From: CBCXVS01 sp965178525
Lineage (GTDB): Bacteria; Tectomicrobia; Entotheonellia; Entotheonellales; Entotheonellaceae
NCBI GenBank assembly: GCA_965178525.1
Contig: CBCXVS010000257.1
Span: 1 to 11,310, forward strand
Reading direction: 5' to 3'
Length of the DNA stretch: 11,310 bases
The translations under genes and the position numbers were made by a program. The notes under the pieces are model-generated. The model was not told the origin of the DNA. It worked only from the letters and a program-made list of their open reading frames with translations, and made no database searches. Below, in pieces: positions 1 to 6,394 of this stretch (positions are counted from its first letter, which is position 1; every line of letters begins with the position of its first letter).

Positions 1-25
1 TGACAAAACCCCCTCATGTGTTGGG

Positions 26-1981
26 TCAACCGTTGACACGACATGCAGTTAGAGCTTCACTTAAGGCCATTCCGGTTTGACCACTCTCGGCGCTCAGCAA
101 CGTGCCGCTGACAATCTGCTCGCCAGGGTCGGTGAAATCGCCGTTCTGATTGAAGTCCATCCAGGCGTCCAGGTCGCAGTCGGTCTGTGAAGCGCCCACC
201 GGCATATCGACCCTGACGCCAGTGTTCGGCAGACCTTGGAACAGGGTGGTGCTGAAGGTAATCCCATCCTCGTCATCTCCAGCGCTGGCGCAGACGCCGA
301 GCGTTGGGGCGCCGACGTCGCTATCGTCCGCATTCGCGGCGGTGTTTTGCAGGGCGCCGTCATCGCCATCGACACACGCGCCGAGGTAGGGGGTACCGGC
401 GAGCAGCATGTGACTCGGCCCGTTGTCGGTGGAGAGGGTTTCATAATCCCCTGGGCCGGTGCCGAGACCGATATCTGCGGCATCGCTCAGGTCCATGCCG
501 GGCAGCCCCAGGGTAAAATAGGCGCCATCGGGAATGGTGACGCCAGTGAAGGTGACGACGTTGGCGGCAAAGCTTGCCGCCACCATTGGCGTGACGTCGC
601 TGAAATCGGTATCCGCCGCGTCGACGAGAAGGGTAAAATCCGCGGCCGTAACGCCAGGCAAGCTGAGGCCCGTGATATCGAAGGCGATATCGACCGTGCC
701 CACATCGCCGGTGTGCTCGGCGCGCCAGATACGGGTCAGGCGCTGTCCGACCATGGCCGGGATGCCGGCGAAGGTTGGCGTGAGGGCGCCAGTATCATAC
801 CCCCACATGAGGAATTCCATATTGCCGAGGTCCGAGGCATTGCCGATCGTAACGACACTGCCGGAATGGGAACTGCGCGACATGGGCTGGAGCAGCGCGC
901 TGCCGTCGTCTTGAGCGATACCGGCAATGTTCGTGATGTAGGCGCTATGCGAGCCCGTGCTGTCATAGACCACCGTGACGCCATCGGAGGCGAGATAGTT
1001 CTTCGAGTCGTCCAGCGTGATGCCGTATTTGATGGCCAGATAGGACTCCACCTGCGCTTGGGCCGTACCCGACACGGCGCCATTATAGATGATGGCTTCG
1101 TGCAGGTCGCCCCGGAAAAAGCGGCCACTTTCGGCGTCAATGTTACCTGACTTGGCCTGATGTCCCAGGGTCAACGGGCCGGCTGAATTGAAATGATTGA
1201 AGGCGAAGTTGATATTCGAGGCATTGGTTAAGCGGTCTAATCCGGAGGTGGCGGTCGTACTGCCAATCTGGCTCCCATTCAGATAGAGGGTGCTGTCGGA
1301 GAGAAATGTCACCCGAAACATCAGCAGGGCGGGCTCGGCGCCCTGACTGTGGGAGATATTGACCGCCGGGTCAATCCCAGCCGTTCCGGTGTTATTTTGC
1401 GAGCTGTAGGCAAAGTATTGCCCGGTGCTCGAGGCGATGCCATAGCCAGCGCTGGCAAGGCCCCCAACATCGAGCACGAAGTTGCCGCCACTGGCGTCGG
1501 TCGGCAGCGTCACCACGAGGAGGCTCAGCCCGGAGTTCCCTTGGGGCGCCTCCACGAGGTTGGAACCAAAGCTCAACTCAGTCCGCTCGCTCGCCCCAAA
1601 GGTTACGCCGGGATTAAAATTCAGGCTGTTGGCCGTAAAGGTGGGCGGCGGGTCGATAAATTGCCCGGCGACCCATCCTGGAACTTGAGCTTGCTCTGTC
1701 CAGGCTGTGACGGGAGCGCCATCCATCGCCGTGATGCCGGCATCCGCTTTGAGCCACAATTGCAAGTCCGTCGACACACCGCCAGGCGTCTGCGCCGGCG
1801 CCACGCCAGCACTACCGACACTTAGGGCGCACGCCAGGAGCCAGATCAGCCCGAGCCCCAGTATACCGGTGCGGTTGCGCCGCAGCGCAGACCGCGTCAT
1901 CGTGCGGCGCTGCCCGGAGCGTATGCGGGTGGTGGGACAAACAGTGAACAGTCTGTGTGGGGTCATGGAGTGTGTAGCCAT
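26..1981 (-). CDS. Secreted LamG-like / GEVED-domain surface protein, C-terminally truncated
   Basis: The 651-residue protein has a long basic N-terminus, a hydrophobic core (about residues 39-58) and an APA|Q signal-peptidase-like site near residue 63, so it should be exported. Residues 70-310 look like a LamG/concanavalin-type beta sandwich (LQLWLKADAGI start, SFGSN, LYLNGSQIGS). Residues 305-490 match the conserved block that follows it in such proteins (VESYLAIKYGITL, WGYDTG, RIWRAEHTGDVG). From about 535 there is a GEVED domain (DAWMDFNQNGDFTDPGEQI). GEVED normally continues with another strand and a Pro-rich turn; here it breaks off after about residue 630 into an unrelated tail, so the C-terminus seems lost. 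Start choice: GAGG at 1990-1993 lies 8 nt before the ATG at 1979-1981. An internal ATG at 1898-1900 would give a more usual signal peptide but lacks a good ribosome site. Role is inferred as cell-surface binding or adhesion; no enzyme motif seen. Confidence 0.8.
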   Translation of the reverse strand: MATHSMTPHRLFTVCPTTRIRSGQRRTMTRSALRRNRTGILGLGLIWLLACALSVGSAGVAPAQTPGGVSTDLQLWLKADAGITAMDGAPVTAWTEQAQVPGWVAGQFIDPPPTFTANSLNFNPGVTFGASERTELSFGSNLVEAPQGNSGLSLLVVTLPTDASGGNFVLDVGGLASAGYGIASSTGQYFAYSSQNNTGTAGIDPAVNISHSQGAEPALLMFRVTFLSDSTLYLNGSQIGSTTATSGLDRLTNASNINFAFNHFNSAGPLTLGHQAKSGNIDAESGRFFRGDLHEAIIYNGAVSGTAQAQVESYLAIKYGITLDDSKNYLASDGVTVVYDSTGSHSAYITNIAGIAQDDGSALLQPMSRSSHSGSVVTIGNASDLGNMEFLMWGYDTGALTPTFAGIPAMVGQRLTRIWRAEHTGDVGTVDIAFDITGLSLPGVTAADFTLLVDAADTDFSDVTPMVAASFAANVVTFTGVTIPDGAYFTLGLPGMDLSDAADIGLGTGPGDYETLSTDNGPSHMLLAGTPYLGACVDGDDGALQNTAANADDSDVGAPTLGVCASAGDDEDGITFSTTLFQGLPNTGVRVDMPVGASQTDCDLDAWMDFNQNGDFTDPGEQIVSGTLLSAESGQTGMALSEALTACRVNG

Positions 1982-1989
1982 ACCTTTTT

Positions 1990-1993
1990 CCTC
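1990..1993 (-). promoter_or_regulatory. Ribosome binding site of the LamG/GEVED gene
   Basis: The minus strand reads GAGG followed by an 8-nt spacer and ATG at 1981-1979. This supports the long form of the protein over the internal start at 1900. Confidence 0.55.
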
Positions 1994-2019
1994 GGCTTTA
2001 CAACAGTGTCTTTAACATG

Positions 2020-2059
2020 CACCGCACAGAGGACATGTGGGGGTGTCCTCTGTGCGGTG
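2020..2059. repeat. Perfect 16-bp inverted repeat (strong hairpin) flanked by ACATGC direct repeats
   Basis: The arms CACCGCACAGAGGACA (2020-2035) and its exact reverse complement (2044-2059) are separated by an 8-nt loop, TGTGGGGG. The hexamer ACATGC occurs on both sides, at 2015-2020 and 2060-2065. The hairpin sits 27 bp upstream of the ribosome site of the leftward gene, so it probably lies in that gene's 5' leader. No T-run follows on either strand, which argues against a standard terminator. Options are an operator or attenuator, or a tiny mobile palindrome with a target duplication. Confidence 0.75.
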
Positions 2060-2132
2060 ACATGCGTTTGAGAGATGTCCGGGCCACGCCTTGCATAGGG
2101 CACGGCGCGTCCGGCATGGCGGTAGGAATCAG

Positions 2133-2193
2133 CCCTGGACGGTCTCCGGTCCGGGTATGTACGATCTGGAATCGTTTGCATCATGATACATAC
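2133..2193. repeat. Imperfect GC-rich hairpin next to a nested inverted repeat
   Basis: CCCTGGACGG (2133-2142) pairs imperfectly with CCGGTCCGGG (2146-2155) with small bulges. Directly adjoining, GTATGTA (2155-2161) is the exact complement of TACATAC (2187-2193) and encloses CGAT/ATCG (2162-2165 and 2171-2174) plus the palindrome TCATGA (2181-2186). It could fold as a branched structure or serve as an operator; function unknown. Confidence 0.4.
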
Positions 2194-2457
2194 CTATTTA
2201 TAGTCTGTATATTTGTACACGTTTTTGCCAAATGCTTATTCTATAAATAGAAGTGTATCCAAATCACAAAAAGAATTGCCAAGATGATTCATATAAAAAT
2301 TTTATGAAAAGGAAAAAATATTGGTGAATATGACAAACATATGAATGAAGATGTCAAAATAATGACGAGATATGAAAACGATGTAAACGTGATGCATCAA
2401 CTTTCCTTCTCCCATTGAGGACAAGGGGACAAAAACGTGTCCGGGCACGTCGATGCT

Positions 2458-2485
2458 TTGTCTCTCGTAGCAGTTGCGCTACAAT
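2458..2485 (+). promoter_or_regulatory. Candidate sigma-70 promoter for the MmgE/PrpD gene
   Basis: TTGTCT (2458-2463) and TACAAT (2480-2485) are separated by 16 nt. They lie about 70 bp before the ATG at 2557, in the right orientation, directly after the AT-rich segment. The spacer and -10 overlap a short inverted repeat (GTAGC 2468-2472 and GCTAC 2478-2482), which could be a repressor site. Prediction by consensus match only. Confidence 0.45.
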
Positions 2486-2556
2486 AAGCGCCTTGGAATA
2501 GCGCGGCTTCTGCAGCGAGAAGACGCCAGGCAGGGGATGCAGAAGGAGACAAAACG

Positions 2557-3933
2557 ATGGCGACACAGGCACAACAGCTGGCGGAATTTGCCGAACGACT
2601 GAAATTTGAAGATATCCTAGAGGAGGTGATCGCGCGGGCCAAGCTGCATATCCTGGATATTCTGGGTATTGGGCTGGCGGCGTCAGAGCTGGAATACGCG
2701 CACCTGATCGTCGAGACCGTGCGCGCCTGGGGCGGCCATCCGCAGAGTACGATTCTACGCTACGGCGACCGTTTGCCGACACCGAGTGCCGTGTTGGCCA
2801 ATGGCAGTTCTACGCACGGGCTGGATTTTGACGATACGCATGCCGAATCCATCACCCACGCCAGTACCTGTGTCGTGCCGCCGGCCCTGGCCGTGGGCGA
2901 AGCGCTGGGAGCGGATGGCAAGGCCATGCTGACCGCAGCCGTGGTGGGCTACGAAGTGATCGCCCGTATTGGGGCGGCTGCACCTGGCGCCTTTCATCAT
3001 CAGGGCTACCACCCCACCCCCATTTGCGGCGCGTTTGCCGCCGGCATGGTGGCGGGCAAGCTCATGGGCCTGCCGGCGCAGGCCTTGGCCCATACGCTCG
3101 GCGTGTGCGGCAGTCAGGCCGCCGGCATTCAGGCCTTTCTCGACGATGGCTCCTGGACCAAGCGCCTGCATCCGGGCTGGGCGGCGCATAGCGGTGTGAT
3201 CGCGGCGCAACTTGCAGCCCGCGGGTTTCAGGTGCCGGCTACGGTGTTGGAAGGCCGTTTCGGATTGTTTGTGACACACGTGGGCCATGAGGCGTTCGAG
3301 CCTGAGCGCCTGACACGCGGCTTGGGGCAGGAGTGGGAAACGGCTCGGATTGCCTTTAAGCCCTATCCGGTCTGTCATTTCAGTCACGCCAGCATGGATG
3401 CGGCGCTCATGTTGCAGCGTGAGCATGCCATCACGGCGGCCGATATCGCTGCAGGCGAGGTTCTGGTGCCGGAAAATATCGTGCCAATCGTGTGTGAGCC
3501 CCTGCCGGATAAGCAGACGCCCACGACGACGTACGGCGCGCTGTTTAGCTTGCCATTCTGCGTGGCGACCAACCTGATTCACGGGCATGCGCGGCTGGAT
3601 CATTTTACCGAGGAGGCGTTGCAGGACCGTGAGGTGTTGGCGCTCGCTGCCAAGGTTGGCTACCGTATTGAGCCCGAGACGGAGTTCCCGATCTATTTTC
3701 CGGGTGGTATGCGGCTGACGCTGCGGGATGGCCGCACGTTGGAACACCGCGAACGGATCAACCGGGGCCATCCGGAGAATCCCATGCAGCCGGCTGATGT
3801 GCAGGACAAATTCCGCGATAACGCCCGCCGAGTCCTCCCGGAGACGCGGATTGCGGCCATCATTGAGGCCGTGGGACGCCTGGAAGAGGTGTCCCGTGTG
3901 GCGGAGTTGTCAGCGCTCTGTGTGCCGGCATAG
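2557..3933 (+). CDS. MmgE/PrpD-family protein (2-methylcitrate dehydratase / aconitate decarboxylase-like fold)
   Basis: The 458-residue product is full length for the MmgE/PrpD family, cytoplasmic enzymes that dehydrate, decarboxylate or epimerise small di- and tricarboxylic acids. Family signatures are clear: HGLDFDDTHAESITHAS (residues 87-103), GYHPT (150-154), GSWTKRLHPGWAAHSG (198-213) and KPYPVCHFSHASMDA (268-282). The conserved His101, His152, Lys202, Lys268 and His274 are candidate active-site residues, by analogy with the polar residues lining the pocket of cis-aconitate decarboxylase. AAGGAG at 2543-2548, 8 nt before the ATG, fixes the start. The stop codon overlaps the ribosome site of the next gene, so the two are probably cotranscribed. 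No propionate-cycle genes (prpB, prpC) are adjacent, so a true 2-methylcitrate dehydratase role is not supported; the substrate is unknown. The gene appears intact. Confidence 0.93.
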   Translation: MATQAQQLAEFAERLKFEDILEEVIARAKLHILDILGIGLAASELEYAHLIVETVRAWGGHPQSTILRYGDRLPTPSAVLANGSSTHGLDFDDTHAESITHASTCVVPPALAVGEALGADGKAMLTAAVVGYEVIARIGAAAPGAFHHQGYHPTPICGAFAAGMVAGKLMGLPAQALAHTLGVCGSQAAGIQAFLDDGSWTKRLHPGWAAHSGVIAAQLAARGFQVPATVLEGRFGLFVTHVGHEAFEPERLTRGLGQEWETARIAFKPYPVCHFSHASMDAALMLQREHAITAADIAAGEVLVPENIVPIVCEPLPDKQTPTTTYGALFSLPFCVATNLIHGHARLDHFTEEALQDREVLALAAKVGYRIEPETEFPIYFPGGMRLTLRDGRTLEHRERINRGHPENPMQPADVQDKFRDNARRVLPETRIAAIIEAVGRLEEVSRVAELSALCVPA

Positions 3934-3937
3934 GAGG
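3932..3937 (+). promoter_or_regulatory. Shine-Dalgarno AGGAGG overlapping the upstream stop codon
   Basis: AGGAGG begins inside the TAG stop of the MmgE/PrpD gene (3931-3933) and lies 8 nt before the ATG at 3946. This near-perfect site sets the start of the serine hydrolase gene at 3946, even though the first coding bases are low-complexity repeats, and it points to translational linkage. Confidence 0.7.
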
Positions 3938-3943
3938 CTCTTT

Positions 3944-4005
3944 GAATGCGGAATGCGGAATGCGGAATGCGGAATCAAAAAAGTCCTTTTCGCATGCCGC
4001 ATTCC
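3944..4005 (+). repeat. Tandem GAATGCG heptamers (4 copies plus a partial) with downstream inverted copy
   Basis: Four exact copies of GAATGCG run from 3944 to 3971 and are followed by GAAT to 3975. The inverted motif CCGCATTCC (3997-4005) is the exact complement of GGAATGCGG in the array, so the unit can form a hairpin with a loop of about 20 nt containing an A-run. The block straddles the start codon of the hydrolase gene and encodes its odd N-terminus, MRNAECGMRN. Because 7 is not a multiple of 3, a change in copy number would shift the frame. It resembles dispersed short-repeat elements seen in some environmental genomes. Confidence 0.8.
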
Positions 4006-4305
4006 TGCTGGCGGCTGATTCTGGGGCTTGCGGTGATAGGCGTCGCCTCGTCTCCGATGGCTCAGCAACGTCCTGAGCCGGTGTTTCCGGGAAAAAGCTG
4101 GGAGGTTCGACGCCCTGAGAAGCTGGGTCTCGATGCGGCGAAGCTGGAGGACTTCGCGCGCCGCATCGGCGGCGATGGATGTCTCATCAAAGACGGCTAT
4201 CTGGTCAAAACCTGGGGCTCTCTAACGGCGACATTCGACTGGGCTTCGGCGATGAAACCCGTCCTGAGCACGCTGCTGTTTTTTGCCGTCGCCGAGGGTA
4301 AATAG
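3946..4305 (+). CDS. N-terminal fragment of a secreted serine hydrolase (beta-lactamase/esterase family), ended by in-frame TAG
   Basis: The 119-residue product has a repeat-encoded start (residues 1-10), then a signal-peptide-like stretch (CWRLILGLAVIGVASSPMAQ, 21-40). An internal ATG at 3994 would give a normal signal peptide. Next comes the start of a class C beta-lactamase-type domain (PEKLGLDAAKLEDFARRIGG). It contains SAMK at residues 101-104, the SxxK motif with the catalytic serine of this family. The ORF stops at TAG 4303-4305, and the same reading frame continues at once with the rest of the domain. It is therefore one half of an interrupted gene rather than a complete small protein; alone it cannot fold as a full hydrolase. 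The start is supported by AGGAGG at 3932-3937. It follows the MmgE/PrpD gene by 12 bp. Confidence 0.75.
   Translation: MRNAECGMRNQKSPFRMPHSCWRLILGLAVIGVASSPMAQQRPEPVFPGKSWEVRRPEKLGLDAAKLEDFARRIGGDGCLIKDGYLVKTWGSLTATFDWASAMKPVLSTLLFFAVAEGK
4303..4305 (+). other. In-frame TAG interrupting the hydrolase fusion gene
   Basis: Reading frame and domain homology are continuous across this codon (AEGK, stop, then PRVDAPVNPL). Replacing the stop with a sense codon would restore an open frame of about 785 codons from 3946 to 6303. It is either a nonsense mutation, a consensus error or a recoded stop. Confidence 0.75.
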
Positions 4306-4311
4306 CCCCGT

Positions 4312-6303
4312 GTGGATGCGCCCGTTAACCCCCTTGTCCGCGATCTTTATGGCGTCGACCTACTGCCCAAAGACCGCTCGATGACCTTTTGGCACCTGGC
4401 CAATATGACTAGCGGCTATGCCCTCCCCGAGCCGCCGGGGCAGGCTTGGAGCTATAATGATCCTGCCATCAGTCTATACTTAAAACTCCTTTTCGACGGC
4501 GTCTTCCGGCAGGCGCCAAACGCCGCCGCCATGGCGCCCCACCGTCTGGGCGCGCTGCAATTTCAAGATGGGGCGATCTTTGGCTCCCGCCAGGGCTACG
4601 GGTTACGCACCACGCCGCGTGATTTTGCTCGTATCGGCTGGTTGTGGCTCAACAAAGGCGAGTGGAACGGCACGCCCTTGCTACCCCGCCATTATTTTGA
4701 CCGCTACATGCGCCCGCAAGTTTCCTACCACATACCCCGTACGCTTGGCGGCGCCCACGATTATCTCCGCACTCATTTTTTCGGTGGCGGAACGGACCAG
4801 ACGCCGTATGGACCGGGTATCTACGGCTTCAATTGGTGGTTCAACGTCCCGGTTGGGCCGGGCCGCCCGCTGACGTGGCCGGATGCGCCGACGGACACCT
4901 TTCAGGCCAATGGACATTGGGACCGGAAAATCCTGGTTGGCATCCCGAGCCTTGGCATGGTCGCGGTGGCCCGGGGGAAGTGGGGCGATTTCGAGCTTGG
5001 CGCCGCCAATGCCGCCATGAACCAGCATCTCAAACTGTTGGTGCAGGCCGTGTCCGATCCGGGGCCTCTACCGGGGCAGATCGTGGTTGATCCACGATCT
5101 CCGCGCTGGCTGGTCTACAATCGCGATGCCGATGAGGACGGTCGGCTCGATCCGTTTTTCCTCGCCGGCCCAGGCGATCCCGAGGATTTTCTCTACCGCG
5201 GCAGACGCCGGGCGAATGGCACGCGGGACGGCGACCAGATGAGATTGATTGACAAGCTCCGGCGTACCGGCGCCAATAGTATCTATCTGCAGGCCATCCG
5301 TTCGCATGGCGGCGATGGCGATGCCACCCACAATCCCTTTCACCAGGGCAACCCCACTGCGGGGATCGACATGGCGGTCCTGGAACAGTGGGAAACCTGG
5401 TTTCGCGCCATGGATCAGCACGGCATCGTCATTTTTTTCTTTTTCTATGACGATGCCATTCGCGTCAGCCAACGCCTCAACTGGCGGCTCGATCGGGACG
5501 GCAATCTGCACCCGCACGAGCTGCGCTTCATCGAAACGCTGGTGAACCGATTCGAGCACCATCGGCATGTGATCTGGGCCGTCATGGAAGAGGTCGAGGA
5601 GATGGGACCCGATTACGTGGCGCACGCCAAAAAGATTGCCGCCGCCATTCGCCGCGCGGATGATCATGACCATATCATCGCCGTGCATAAACGCAGTGGT
5701 GTCACATTTTCCGAATTTGCCGATGATCCGTCGATCGAGCAGTTTGCCATGCAGACCGCCGCCATGACGGCCGGCGCCTTGCACCAGACGGCGGTTGCCG
5801 CATGGCGCCACGCCGCCGGGCGCTACAACGTCAACATCGCCGAGACGCCCGGCGTACAGGGCCAACATCACGGACATGGCCGGGCGGCGCGGCTGCAGAA
5901 CTGGGCGGTTGCCTTGGGCGGGGCCTATGTCATGGCGATTGGATGGGACATCGCCCATACCCCGGCGCGGACGCTGGAGGACGCTGGCCGTCTCGTACGG
6001 TTTATGGAAGCGACCCGTTTCCATGAGATGGCGCCACACGATGCTCTGGGTTTCGCGGGGACCGAATACGTCCTGGCCCAGCCCGGTGCGCGCTATATCG
6101 CCTATGCTTCCGCCCTGTCCGGCGACATTGGCCCGCGCGATATGACCGCTGGCATCTACCGTTTTCTTTGGTTCGATATTCCCACGGGTGCGACGGTCGT
6201 ACAGGAGGCGGTCGACGTTGCAGCGGGGGACCAACGCTGGCGCAAGCCCGACGCCATCGGAGAGGAGCTCGCCGTGTACATCACACGCGCGGGAGGCGGG
6301 TAG
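4312..6303 (+). CDS. C-terminal part of serine hydrolase fused to a glycoside-hydrolase-like (DUF5060/DUF4038-type) TIM barrel
   Basis: The ORF is in the same frame as the 3946-4305 fragment. Residues 1-245 complete the beta-lactamase-fold hydrolase: MTFWHLANMTSGY (24-36), YND at 48-50 in the place of the usual YxN, and GHWDRKILVGIPSLGMVAV (201-219) near the expected third motif. From about residue 255 a second module begins: WLVYNRDADEDGRLDPFFLAGPGDPEDFLYRG, then TGANSIYLQAIRSHGGDGD, GIVIFFFFYDD, HVIWAVMEEVEE, DDHDHIIAVHK, NIAETPGVQGQ, and a C-terminal beta-rich stretch (about 580-660). This resembles DUF5060/DUF4038-type putative glycoside hydrolases. Glu426/427 and Glu511 are possible catalytic acids, by position only. 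The GTG at 4312 has a weak GAGGG about 11 nt upstream, so reinitiation after the TAG is conceivable. That product would lack both a signal peptide and the catalytic serine; only the barrel could stay active. Confidence 0.8.
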   Translation: MDAPVNPLVRDLYGVDLLPKDRSMTFWHLANMTSGYALPEPPGQAWSYNDPAISLYLKLLFDGVFRQAPNAAAMAPHRLGALQFQDGAIFGSRQGYGLRTTPRDFARIGWLWLNKGEWNGTPLLPRHYFDRYMRPQVSYHIPRTLGGAHDYLRTHFFGGGTDQTPYGPGIYGFNWWFNVPVGPGRPLTWPDAPTDTFQANGHWDRKILVGIPSLGMVAVARGKWGDFELGAANAAMNQHLKLLVQAVSDPGPLPGQIVVDPRSPRWLVYNRDADEDGRLDPFFLAGPGDPEDFLYRGRRRANGTRDGDQMRLIDKLRRTGANSIYLQAIRSHGGDGDATHNPFHQGNPTAGIDMAVLEQWETWFRAMDQHGIVIFFFFYDDAIRVSQRLNWRLDRDGNLHPHELRFIETLVNRFEHHRHVIWAVMEEVEEMGPDYVAHAKKIAAAIRRADDHDHIIAVHKRSGVTFSEFADDPSIEQFAMQTAAMTAGALHQTAVAAWRHAAGRYNVNIAETPGVQGQHHGHGRAARLQNWAVALGGAYVMAIGWDIAHTPARTLEDAGRLVRFMEATRFHEMAPHDALGFAGTEYVLAQPGARYIAYASALSGDIGPRDMTAGIYRFLWFDIPTGATVVQEAVDVAAGDQRWRKPDAIGEELAVYITRAGGG

Positions 6304-6394
6304 CCGGTGGATGTTGTGCCTCCTGCCGTACCTGCCTCTGACTTGCCCCGAATCTCACCACCGGCATGGTGACGCCATTTGGGGGCATAACAGC

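Larger units (their letters stand above)
1982..2556. other. Divergent intergenic region with hairpins and AT-rich core
   Basis: This 575-bp stretch separates the leftward surface-protein gene from the rightward MmgE/PrpD gene and has no convincing gene. From left to right it holds a 16-bp perfect hairpin (2020-2059), an imperfect GC-rich hairpin (2133-2155), a nested inverted repeat (2155-2193), an AT-rich core of about 200 bp (2180-2395) and a promoter-like pair at 2458-2485. A weak leftward promoter can be proposed on the minus strand: TTGGCA at 2231-2226 and TACAGA at 2209-2204, 16 nt apart. A weak rightward pair is TTGTAC 2213-2218 and TATTCT 2237-2242. These promoter guesses are pattern matches only. 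The AT-rich core is strikingly unlike the surrounding GC-rich DNA and may be a regulatory or nucleoid-protein binding segment. Confidence 0.6.

Noticed and set aside
236..1150. 304-codon plus-strand ORF opposite the LamG/GEVED gene
   Set aside because: Antisense shadow; the minus strand has a signal peptide and recognisable domains.
2020..2059. Intrinsic terminator
   Set aside because: No T-run on either strand, and it lies between divergent starts, where no transcript needs to end.
2755..3771. 338-codon minus-strand ORF opposite the MmgE/PrpD gene
   Set aside because: It is a shadow of a well-supported gene in GC-rich DNA: basic, His/Arg-rich translation with no domain and no ribosome site.
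3944..3975. Heptamer array as CRISPR or iteron origin
   Set aside because: Units are 7 bp with no spacers, sit on a gene start, and no replication gene is nearby.
4303..4305. Pyrrolysine or alternative genetic code reading of TAG
   Set aside because: Nothing in the window supports it: the MmgE/PrpD gene itself ends with TAG (3931-3933) at its normal family length, as does the hydrolase fusion (6301-6303).
5068..6234. 388-codon minus-strand ORF opposite the glycoside-hydrolase-like region
   Set aside because: Antisense of clearly homologous coding sequence; translation is low in recognisable structure.
6188..6394. Upstream extension of the HTTM fragment to the ATG at 6188
   Set aside because: It lies within the C-terminal coding region of the preceding gene and its translation is Arg/Ser-rich without membrane or domain character.
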